Assembly: GCA_014218235.1 (NCBI GenBank)
Contig: CM024753.1
Span: 1,426,001-1,490,000 of the forward strand
Reading direction: 5' to 3'
DNA length: 64,000 nucleotides
DNA from: Colocasia esculenta
Lineage: Eukaryota > Streptophyta > Magnoliopsida > Alismatales > Araceae
This document shows, piece after piece, positions 26,201 through 35,900 of this stretch. Numbering within the stretch: position 1 is the first letter of the stretch; every line of letters starts with the position of its first letter. Under the pieces are notes generated by a model. That model was not told the DNA's origin. It worked only from the letters and a program-made list of their open reading frames with translations, and did not search any database. The position numbers and the translations under genes are program-made.

Positions 26201-28749
26201 ATCCGATACCGATTCTGATAAGCTATCGGTATCAATTTTCAATTCCGAAACCGATAATTTTATCGGAATCGGGTCGGAATATCGGGTTATCGGGTTCCGT
26301 TTACACCCCTAGTGGAGACCGATTCCTTAAATATCATGCAGATTGTCACTGGACAGGTGTCCCGGCCGTGGGAATTAACTTGTATCATCCAGGATGTAGC
26401 TGTCACTGCCCAAAAATTAAAAGCGCAGATTAAGCATGTCCCACGTGAAGCAAATCAAGTGGCCCATCACCTTGCTGGCTATGGTTGTTCTACTAGGAAT
26501 TTCAGTTTTTTGGAATCTGGGGCTGTGTTACCACATGTTGTAAAGGGTCCCTACCGCCTTGATAAGGTGGGGTGCCCTACCCTCAGGCCTTAGCTCCGCC
26601 TTATGTAACTCTCTAACCCCCTTTCGTTCTTTCCCACTTCACATATATAATACAAAAATCTCAGCCGCTTGGTGAAGGTAGTGGCTCCCTCACACCCGTG
26701 AGGGCGCCCCTACCATCTCCCTTTTGGTCGGCTATATTAAAAAAAAAAAGAATATACCATGGAAGCAATGTTGCAGAAAATTCTTGCTTACCTTTTTTTT
26801 TAAGGCAACTAATCAATGTGTGGATAAAAGACATGGGGGATATTAAGATTCCATCAGGAAACCAATTTTATAAAGAATCAACTATGACAATTAATTTTAA
26901 ACTACAATAGCTATACTTTTTTTAGAGATGTGTCACTTTTTTTGGATACTCACCGATGATAGCTATAAAAAAATAAAGTTCCAATATGACAACACTTGCA
27001 GATAACGTCTTCATGCATAAGTTTCACAATGATGAAGGTATACACTGATTTTTTCTATGTCAAGCAAAGAATTCACAGAGGAATGTGATGCAAAAATGGT
27101 ACACACTCAACATTCAATCCTACATGATGGTGTGTGAGGTTAGAAATTTGTTAAGATGCAGACTAATCACCAGGTTTACCTGACACCATGGTTTCCAAGA
27201 AATGAAAATGGATCAACTTTAACTCAACTGAAAACCAACAAAAGCAAGGTGGAAATACCCTAGTCCCTAGGTTGCAAAACCATGAATTTGTTATGCAAAT
27301 TAGAAACATTTTGATATGAAAGATCTATATCCATTTACTTTACCTGTAATATGGGGACACACACAAAATGAAATTAGCACAGTTTATAGGTTCTTTGCAA
27401 ACTAAATCCACTACATCGAAGCCTTCGAGCTTTGTCGATCTTTTTTTTGTTTTTGGATAGCCCAGTGGTCAAAAGCCACTCAAACCCCCACCCCAACCTG
27501 GGATCAAACTTCGGGTTCCCCCCAGCCCGCCCAAACCCCATGTCCACTCTGCCACAGACAGGGGACTTGCTGAACAACATGGAACAAGTAAAAGTCAGGT
27601 TAAGATTAATTGTTTTCCCTTCTCTTAGAGAAACTTTGTGACATTACACCTAACAAATTTCTATTCTAAAGGAAATGTTGTAAATACGAGAGAAACCAGG
27701 GTAAACCTGTATAGAGCATCTTGGGGTGTGGGTGAATCTTTTCCTTTTTGAACTTCTTTATCTGATTCAAGCTGCTCAAGTTGCTGATCAATAGCTGCTG
27801 GGAATAGATGTGGATGTGTCTGCAATATCTGTGATAAAAGTAGACCTGCTGGAGATTCAAGCTTCAGAGGAGCAATTGGTGCTTGATTCTCCCCATAATT
27901 CTCCAGAGCCTTCACCCTGAATCTTCTCATTTGGCAATTCTCAAGCTTAACTCCAATTTTGGGCCAGCAGATATTAGAACTACTCTGGGTACAAAATGAT
28001 TTGGTCAGCAAAGGAGCAACTGAACATATTATACTACAACAATGAAAACGGTTTTGAGAACAATTGAGCAATTGAACATAGGAACAGAGCAGTGAAAACA
28101 ATAGAAGAGGTTCTAATTACTTGCATATCTTAAGGAAGAGAACTGACATACCACCAGGTTAACCTTTCATTTAACAAACTGAGCGAGACAGTACCAGCTA
28201 GCACTGGCTTTTGCTATAGCTCGTACTAAGTTACCATAGGTAAAACAGATGAGTGACTACAGACACTTAAATGATTCTGTCTGAAAGGAATCATTTCTCT
28301 GAGTTTTCATGAACGTCAATGAATTTCACAGTACATCAGTTCAAAGCATGTAGAAAGGAGGATAAATACTATACTCCAACAAGATACTGTGCATTAGATA
28401 ATATGAAAAAAATTCAAAAATAAGGAATTTGAATGAGGAACACAAGCTTTGCACGGAAGCAAAGCCACAGAGAAACCAGAAAGCCCGTCACAGAAAACAC
28501 AACCAAATCCCGTCCACGAGTTCTTTCAATACCCCAAGGGCACACCACGCACCCACCGCGGGAAGGGCGGTAAACGGTGATGCGGCTTCACCACTGGAGG
28601 CTTACCTTGTGAGACCAAAGTTGCCTAAAATGGGGAGAAACGGCTACGGGAAGGAGTCTGGCATCCGCCGCCGGCGTCCTGAACACTCCCCCCGGAGCGG
28701 GGTGCGGGAGCACCACCACGCCGTCGCCTACCCTCCCCCAAGCCCGCAT
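20238..28749 (-). CDS. DUF760 protein, UV-B-induced At3g17800-like, plastid-targeted
   Basis: Exons on the minus strand: 28749-28606, 27984-27707, 21051-20238. The phases (0, then 2) close exactly, giving 412 codons (411 aa), close to Arabidopsis relatives. Exon 1 encodes a 48-residue Ala/Pro/Arg/Val-rich stretch consistent with a chloroplast transit peptide. Exon 2 carries the conserved LKLESPAGLLLSQIL and HPHLFPAAIDQQLEQL segments. The exon 2/3 junction rebuilds ALYRRIAEVK, a family hallmark. Exon 3 contains VVQKFMENDISMIP, GKLYAASIMYGYFLKRVD and the C-terminal GSFLWDAEGYV. The biochemical function of DUF760 is unknown; some members are UV-B- or stress-induced. The last intron is swollen to 6.7 kb by an antisense LINE holding two hAT elements. 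The splice sites on both sides are intact, so the gene may still work. Confidence 0.88.
24528..25303. mobile_element. hAT-type MITE (family H) inside the LINE, 776 bp
   Basis: Terminal repeats TAGGGTTGCAAACGA and TCGTTTGCAGCCCTA, flanked by a perfect 8-bp target duplication GTGCTTTC (24520-24527 and 25304-25311). Eight bases is the hAT signature. There is no transposase; the inside is AT-rich with many CTCG/CGAG words near both ends forming long subterminal inverted repeats. Relatives are at 25929-26311, 34719-35994, 49309-49466 and, decayed, at about 49662-50018. Confidence 0.93.
25929..26311. mobile_element. hAT-type MITE (family H) inside the LINE RNase H domain, 383 bp
   Basis: Ends TAGGGCTGCAAACGG and CCGTTTACACCCCTA, flanked by a perfect 8-bp duplication GTGGAGAC (25921-25928 and 26312-26319). 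The body is almost entirely repeats of GATTCCGATTCCG-type hexamers and their complement, so it would fold on itself. It splits the RNase H reading frame. Confidence 0.93.
27455..27600 (+). repeat. tRNA-related (SINE-like) sequence in DUF760 intron
   Basis: TAGCCCAGTGGTC matches the Pol III A box. A weaker B-box-like GGGATCAAAC lies about 50 bp on. No poly(A) tail or target duplication was found, so this may be a fragment. It sits in intron 2 about 250 bp from exon 2. Confidence 0.35.
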
Positions 28750-28773
28750 CTCCCCTCCCTTGTTGCACCCAGA

Positions 28774-28781
28774 AAACCCTA
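28774..28781 (+). promoter_or_regulatory. Telo-box AAACCCTA upstream of the DUF760 gene
   Basis: AAACCCTA starts 25 bp before the start codon (gene strand TAGGGTTT). Telo-boxes are frequent near transcription starts of plant housekeeping and translation genes. An equivalent site is found just upstream of the AE7 homologue at 37977-37984. Confidence 0.4.
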
Positions 28782-29558
28782 AAACTTCCAAGCTCGCGCG
28801 CAGAGAGAGAGAGAGAGAGAGAGAAGCAACAGCCCCGAGCGCCGATATTTTTGTGCGGTAGAAATAGAGAAGACGGCGAGAAGAGACGAGAAGGTCGAAT
28901 AAAGTTTTATTTTTCTCAAATAAAAATATTTTATTCATATAAATAAAAAGGCGAAAGCAAAAAGGTGAATTTACCTATTTATTCCTGTATATCCATAAAT
29001 TCAAACTATTTTACACTATCTTATCCAAAAAATACTAAAAGGAGAAAGCAAAAAGGTAAATTACCTATTCGCGTTTAAACTACCCGAAATAACTTTATCA
29101 AATATTAAAATGGGAGAATTAATTAGGGTCTCTGTCAGAGTGTTGACATAATTTGTAGTCCCTGTCAGAAAATCAGAAGTCATATGATTCTTACTTTTTG
29201 TGTTAGTTTAATTTCTAGTCTCTGCTTTTTGTTTCTCAGCATTTAATGAGTCTTGGAAGAGGAGCCGTCCTTTTAACATCAACTTTTTCCTATTTTGTCC
29301 TTCCTTCTTCTACTATTTCCTTAGTTACATTCGTTATAGTTGCCTTTGTATCAATTACAGTAAGCTTCTATGTCAGTTACAGTAATCCTCTATATCTGTT
29401 ACAGTAAGCTTTTTTTTCCTTATGCACTATTACATTCATTACAGTTGTCTTTGTATCAGTTACAGTAGGTCTTTATATCTGTTACAGTAAGCTTTTGTAA
29501 CTGTTACAGACTATAGCTATAAGCTCTTACAAAAGAAAAAAAAAACTTTATTTGTTTG

Positions 29559-29630
29559 CAAGTGGTAGGATTCAAACCCAAGTCTTCACAAAGACAACAT
29601 GAGGTACCCTTACCACTAAGCTACAACTAC
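29559..29630 (-). tRNA. tRNA-like Pol III module, left arm of foldback
   Basis: Inverted partner of the module at 31076-31148. It keeps A-box and B-box-like words (here ending TTTGAATCC instead of TTCGAATCC) and is followed by a run of T on its own strand. It is unlikely to be a working tRNA. Confidence 0.35.
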
Positions 29631-31075
29631 ATTTGTGTTACAATAGAACATATAATATATTTAATTAAGTATTGTATTAAATATAATACTCTATTACAAT
29701 TTATGTTAAGTCTTGTTACAGTCAATATCATTCCATGTTACAGTATACATTAAGTTCTGTTACAGTAAACACTATCATCTACTATAGTAAACATAATACT
29801 CTATTACAACTTATGTTAAGTCTTATTACAGTTAATATCATTCCCTGTTACAATATACATTAAGTTCTATTACAGCAAATATTATCATCTATTATAGTAA
29901 ACATAATACTCTATTACAACTTATGTTAAGTCTTGTTACAGTCAATATCATTCCCTGTTACAATGTACATTAAGTTCTGTTACAGTAAACATTATCATCT
30001 ATTATAGTAAACATAATACTCTATTACAACTTATGTTAAGTCTTGTTACAGTCAATATCTTCTATTATAGTAAACATAATACTCTATTACAACTTATGTT
30101 AAGCTTTGTTACAATATACATTAACCTTTGTTACAATATATATTAAGCTCTATTACAACTTATGTTAAGTCTTGTTATAGTATACATTAAGCTCTATTAC
30201 AATGTACATTAAGCTTTGTTACAATATACATTAACCGTTGTTACAATATACATTAATCTTTGTTACAATGTTTAATGTTTGTTGTAACATAGTTTAATGT
30301 TTACTGTAATAGATGATAATGTTTGTTGTAACAGAACTTAATGTAAGTGATATAAAGACTTTCTGTAATAAGTATGAAGACTTTCTGTAGGAGATATAAA
30401 AGCTTACTGTAAATGATATGAAAGCTTTCTGTAATTGATATGTAGACTTAGTGTAAGTGATATAAATACTTACTGTAAACAATATAAAGCCTTACTGTAA
30501 GTGATACAAATACTTTCTGTAAGAGATATAAAGACTTACTGTAACAAAGTTTAATGTATATTGTAATAGAGCTTAATGTATAGTTGTAATAGAGCTTAAT
30601 GTATACTGTAACAAGACTTAACGCAAGTTGTAATGGAGCTTAATATATATTGTAACAAAAGTTAATGTATATTGTAACAAATGTTAATGTTATGTTTACT
30701 ATAATAGATGACAATGTTTACTGTAACAGAACTTAATGTATATTGTAACAGGGAATGATATTAACTGTAACAAGACTTAACATAAGTTGTAATAGAGTAT
30801 TATGTTTATTATAATAGATGATAGTGTTTACTGTAACAGAACTTAATGTATACTGTAACAGGGAATGATATTGACTGTAACAAGACTTAACATAAGTTGT
30901 AATAGAGTATTATGTTTACTATAATAGATGATAGTGTTTACTATAACAGAACTTAATGTATACTGTAACAGGGAATGATATTGACTGTAACAAGACTTAA
31001 CATAAGTTGTAATAGAATATTATATTTACTACAATACTTAATTAAATATATTATATGTTCTATTGTAACACAAAT

Positions 31076-31148
31076 GTAGTTGTAGCTTAGTGGTAAGGGT
31101 ACCTTATGTTGTCTTTGTGAAGACTTGGGTTCGAATCCTACCACTTGC
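31076..31148 (+). tRNA. tRNA-like Pol III module, right arm of foldback
   Basis: TAGCTTAGTGGT matches the A box and GGTTCGAATCC is a perfect B box, about 45 nt apart as in a tRNA gene. The first and last seven bases can pair at six of seven positions with wobbles. The anticodon arm is degenerate. A long T run starts about 15 nt further on and could end Pol III transcription. Best read as a tRNA-derived sequence captured by the element, not a functional tRNA. Confidence 0.4.
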
Positions 31149-31742
31149 AAACAAATAAAGTTTTTTTTTTCTTTTGTAAGAGCTTATAGCTATAGTCTGT
31201 AACAGTTACAAAGGCTTACTGTAACAGATATAAAGACCTATTGTAACTGATACAAAGGTAATTGTAATGAATGTAATAGTGCATAAAGAAAAAAAGACTT
31301 ACTGTAACAGATATAAAGGCTTACTGTAACTGACATAGAAGCTTACTGTAACTGATACAAAGGCAACTGTAACGAATGTAATTAAGAAAATAGAAGAAGA
31401 AGGAAGGGCAAAATAGGAAAAAGTTGATGTTAAAAGGAAGGTTCATCTTCCAAGACTCATTAAATGCTGAGAAACAAAAAGCAGAGACTAGAAACAAAAA
31501 GCAGGGACTAGAAATTAAACTAACACAAAAAGTAAGGATCATATGACTTCTGATTTTCTGACATGGACTACAAATTAAGTCTAACCCTCTGATAAGGACC
31601 CCTAATTAATCTCTCTTATATTAAAATTGGAAGTAAAAATCTTTAACTTATATTTAAAACAAACATCGAGATCTCGTTCTTCGCTTACTTTACGTGACTA
31701 TATAAGTATAAGTTTATGGACGATCAAATATATTTTAAGTTA

Positions 31743-31893
31743 GAGAAGAATTTAGTGTACTTAAATTTTACACTTTGTATTTTTATCTCTTATTTTTCAT
31801 TGGTCATTAAAAAGAAGACATAATACACCCATCCAATGAGAAGTAAGAAATGCAAATGTAAAATACAAAACTCAAGTACACTAAATACTTTTC
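31743..31893. mobile_element. MITE (family M2, copy 1), 151 bp
   Basis: Ends GAGAAGAATTTAGTGTACTT and the complement of AGTACACTAAATACTTTTC. The flanking 9-bp duplication has one mismatch (TTTAAGTTA, TTTACGTTA). The middle holds CCATCCAATGAGAAG, shared with the copy at about 53815-53945. Confidence 0.7.
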
Positions 31894-32301
31894 TTTACGT
31901 TATGAATACATGCAATCCTCGAGGTGTGTAAATCTGAAATTTTTCCGGTCAAATGAGATAAGGACAACACGAGTATACGAGAAATAGGAGCTGTCAAATC
32001 ATGATCTTGAAGTTCACAAACGTCAATTTATGAGCCCACAAAACCACACGGGACGGGATTTCCTCGTTATCAAAAAAAAAAAAGTGGATCACTGAGTGAA
32101 AGCCAAGTGCCGAAATGAACATAGTTTAAATTAGCAATACTTGTTATACACACATCTTTGTATGACAATTCATAAGATGGCCGAGACATTTTTATGTGAT
32201 TGTTTCATGGGAAAGTATTGTTGGCTGTACTACTTACTAGTCGCCCCATTTGTCCGCCCAAACACTAAAGTCGGACATGTGAAATCTATCCTCTTGTGTC
32301 T

Positions 32302-32542
32302 GAACCGATCGATACGATCAATGAGACCAATCTTCTTATGCCTCACAAATAATAGGACGAAGGGGGAGTAAGTGCAGCTCTTGACTTATATCAAGGATTC
32401 AAGATGACATGACATGAGATAGAATGGCTGAACAGATCGATAAGATCGGTGAGAATTATTTTCTTGTGCCTCGTAGATAATAGGACGAAGGGGGAGTAAT
32501 TGAAGCTCTCGACTTATATCAAGATGACATGACATGAGATGG
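32302..32542. repeat. Two-copy direct repeat of about 120-130 bp
   Basis: Both copies contain AATAGGACGAAGGGGGAGTAA and GATGACATGACATGAGAT, with an offset of about 125 bp and roughly 80% visible similarity. It lies downstream of the AE7 stop. No mobile-element borders were recognised. Confidence 0.6.
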
Positions 32543-32983
32543 GATATATTTTGGTTGCCAATTCCCAAGAAAATAATTGGCAATCGGATGGCAATTCATC
32601 GAAAGCAACAACATCCGAAAGGAAAGTAATAAGTGCAATCACTACTTGAAATGTTAATCATATATATACCAACAATGCTGTAATAAGTCACAGTAGAAGC
32701 CCCAACAGGAGAGTTCGAGAATTTTCATCATAGGAAATCCATGTGTTTCCGATGGAGAGGAGACAACTCTTCCTCCCAGTTTATCAAAATGTTTTTTTTT
32801 CCGGCAGCAACACCTTTGATGAGATCAAGATTGTCGACTTTCCAGTGCAAAATTTTGTTCGAGTACATCGATCAGCTGGGTGGAATCCACCCTGAACGTG
32901 GTGCAGCTTAAACATTTGATGGCCAGTGCATAAACTTGCAAAAGAAAACAACCAGCTGCATAGAATGTAGCTGCAACTCCCTC

Positions 32984-35900
32984 TTAAAAATAGGTCTGAG
33001 CCAGACATTCTTCGACCATGTCCACGAGATTTGGATTTTCCAATGCAGCTGCAACTCGCTCTTTATCATTTAATTGCTTATTTACTGCAGGTGAATCATG
33101 GGAGAGAGAGAAACAGTTTGACGAAAAATTCAGGGAACTGGCAGTAAGTTAAACAGCAAAACATTCTTCACCAGCATGAAGTAACCAGACAGGAGCAAGT
33201 ACCTGCGCTTTCAGTAGCATGAGTTCCGGGAGCAACTCGAATATCAACCTGCACATCCATCAAAAAAATATAAAAAACCATAAGAACAAGAATATAATGC
33301 AACTCTTAAAAGTCATTTTTTAGCATAAGAAATATCCATCCATAGAAAGAAGCATAGAAGGCAGGATCGGCACGGATTGGCCGATCCGATCGGTTTTCAG
33401 ACGAACCAATCCGATCCCGTATCCCAATCCACCGGTCCCAGGTGCTGTCACAGGCACCTGAGGGAGGGGCCAGCAGGTGCGGTGAACCACGAAAGAAAAA
33501 AAAAAAGGGGGGGGTTGCCAGAGAAGGGGCGCTGCAACCACGAGGGGGGGGGGGAGGGGAGGGGAGGGGACTTATCTCTGGGGTGTGGCGGGAGAGAGAA
33601 GGAGAGCGCAGGAGAGTCCGGTCCAGATCTGATCGGATCCGATCGGTCTGGGATGGCCACCCGATCCCCGAGCTTTTCTTCCTTGGAAAAAAGTAGTCAC
33701 ATGAAGCTCCATTCAAAGACAACTGTCGTTCAATCAAAAGTCTTCAAGGACCTATCACTAAGCTCTGATTCCCTACCTAAAGCAAGGTTTTCCAGATCGT
33801 CGATTTGAACCAAATCGGATTTGTCCTGATTCGATCCGATTCGGACGAATCAGAAAAAAGTAGCCACATGAAGCTCCATTCAAAGACAACCATCGTTCAA
33901 TCTAAAGTCTTCAAGGACCTATCACTAAGCTCTGATTCCCTACCTAAAGCAAGGTTTGTCGGATCGTCGATTCGGACCAAATCGAGTTTGTCCTGATTCG
34001 ATCCAACTCGGAAGAATCAGACCAATTCGGTCCGATTCGCATGTATATATATAATATACATATATATTTAATATAATATATATTATATATAATGAATATA
34101 TATTACATATATATGTATATGTAACATATGTATGTCAGATATAAGAATGAGCTCAGATATTCACATGGGGTTACATGGAACATATATATTATTTACATTC
34201 CATATAATTTAAGTAAATGAAATAATTTGTTGTTTCATTTACTTAAGATGTGAAACAACAAATTATTTTATTTACTTAAATGATATGGAATGTAAATAAA
34301 GTATGAGTTTCGCAGGGTTTCTGCTTACACTTAAACGTGTCGGATCCGCATCAGGCGAATCGGAGTGAATTGGGCCCGATTCGCCTAATGTTGTTCGATT
34401 TGGACGGTTCGCATGTGAACCGGCCGAATCAAGCGAATCATGGATCGGCTTTTCTGTGATTCGCACCAATTCTGCCGAATCGACCGATTCGTCCCGATTC
34501 AGCAAACCATGACCTAAAGCAAGAAGGCCTCATAAAGGGCATTCCTGCTAGGTATCATGTTATCAGCAGGGAGGTGGAAACAAATTAACGGTGCACATCA
34601 AATATCCGGCCAAGGACACGCTGCAGTGAAGGTAACTTAAAATGGAAATGGAAATACTTATGACCTGTTGAGATACAAAAGAGTGAAATTCAAGAATAGA
34701 ATTTGACTATACTACAGGTAGGGCTGCCAACGGGTCGGAGTCGGAATCGGAAATGGGTGTTTTCGCTTCCGCTTCCTATAAGAAATTTCGGAGTCGGAAT
34801 CGGAAACGGAAAAGGGTGTTTCCGCTTCCGCATCCATTTCCGCTTTCTATCGGAAAATCGGAAACGGAAACGGAAACTTCGGATGTAACTTTAATAATCT
34901 TTTCTACCATATCTTCTCCATCATGTACTTGTAAATTTATAAATAAATTCTAATTGTACTTCCGCATCCATTTCCGCTTTCCTCGTCCCTATCAGAATAC
35001 TAGAAGATGTAGAGTCCTTAATTTTTGCCTAGTTTAATTTGGAGTCCCTACTTTTGAGACGTCACCATTTACGACCCTCGATTCACAAGTTCCATCTCTT
35101 TTGCATCCATCTCTTTTTTCCATTCCCGTCTTATCTTTTCGTCCTTTCGAATGCAATGCAGTGACATGTCCGCCTTTCTATCTGCCTCCGCCATCCATGG
35201 AAGTTGGACTTACATAACGTGTATCGCACTTACATAACGTGTGTTTCGCACTTACAGCAACCATTGGCATCACTTACACATTGTAGATAAAGAATAATTA
35301 TAAAAGATTTTATTTCATTTAGGATTGTGGGGCGGGTTGCTACAAGTTCTTTTGTTGTGACCTATTTGTTTGCACATTGAACAAATATACGCATTTGAAA
35401 GGACGAAAGGGTAAGACGGGAATGGAAAAAAAAAGACAGATGCAAAAGAGACGGAACTCGTGAATCGAGGGTCGTAAATGGTGACGTCTCAAAGTAGGGA
35501 CTCTAAATTAAACCAGGTGAAAAAGTAAGGACTCTACGTCTTCCAGTATTCTGACAGGGACGAGGAAAAAAGTAACACCCTCTGACAAGGACCCCCAATT
35601 AATTTCCCCATATAAATATTATTAGAGAAAAAAGCTACCAAATATGATGATACCATAGAGTGACCACTAACCAATAATTGGGACAAGAATAGATGACATT
35701 TACATATAAATGGGAGGTGAGAGACAATGAGTTAAAAATTTAAGAGCCAAAACTTCGAGTTTGAGGAGATTTTATTATAACAATATTATATAATATATAT
35801 TAAAAATTATCGGAAACGGAAACGGAAAAGCGGATGCAGAATTGGGTGTTTCCGCTTCCGCATCCTATAAGAATTCGGATATCCATTTCCGCTTCCGCTA

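Larger units (their letters stand above)
21523..26593 (+). pseudogene. LINE ORF2 remnant: endonuclease, reverse transcriptase, zinc-finger, RNase H
   Basis: Order of domains: the C-terminal half of an APE-type endonuclease (21523-22080; GGDFNS and SDHSPLL motifs), a linker (22080-22409), reverse transcriptase (about 22410-23800; motif A FKLDMAKTYDRMEW, RQGDP, FADDT at about 23329), and a zf-RVT-like segment (about 24150-24530). A plant-type RNase H follows (about 25700-26590; LNVDGAF, GGGILRD, AETRALRDGL, VPREANQVAHHL). Frameshifts occur near 22080, near 22390-22410 and near 24405, so it is dead. Across both hAT insertions, by contrast, the frame is kept once one target copy and the element are discounted. 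The core catalytic RT residues are still present. Confidence 0.9.
21522..26747 (+). mobile_element. 5'-truncated L1-type plant LINE in DUF760 intron 2
   Basis: The insertion is bounded by a perfect 16-bp target duplication AAGAATATACCATGGA (21506-21521 and 26748-26763) and ends in an A-run, as expected from target-primed reverse transcription. The left end starts inside the endonuclease domain, so it was 5'-truncated on arrival. It lies antisense to the DUF760 gene. Two hAT MITEs (24528-25303 and 25929-26311) are nested in it. Without them the LINE is about 4.05 kb. The 3' UTR (about 26594-26735) has a GTGAGGGCGCCCCTACC-type GC-rich tail before the A-run. Confidence 0.93.
29112..31617. mobile_element. 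2.5-kb palindromic foldback transposon, Mutator-like
   Basis: The two halves (29112 to about 30290, and about 30300 to 31617) are inverted copies over nearly their whole length. Ends are GGGAGAATTAATTAGGGTC and the complement of CCTAATTAATCTCTC. The flanks carry a perfect 10-bp duplication ATATTAAAAT (29102-29111 and 31618-31627). Outer arms (about 550 bp) are unique sequence. The inner parts are tandem units of about 110 bp built from TGTTACAGTAAACAT-like words. There is no transposase gene. Each arm contains a tRNA-like module. Confidence 0.85.

Noticed and set aside
29556..31150. Mirror-image 65-codon frames in the foldback arms
   Set aside because: They are the two inverted copies of the tRNA-like region, not proteins.
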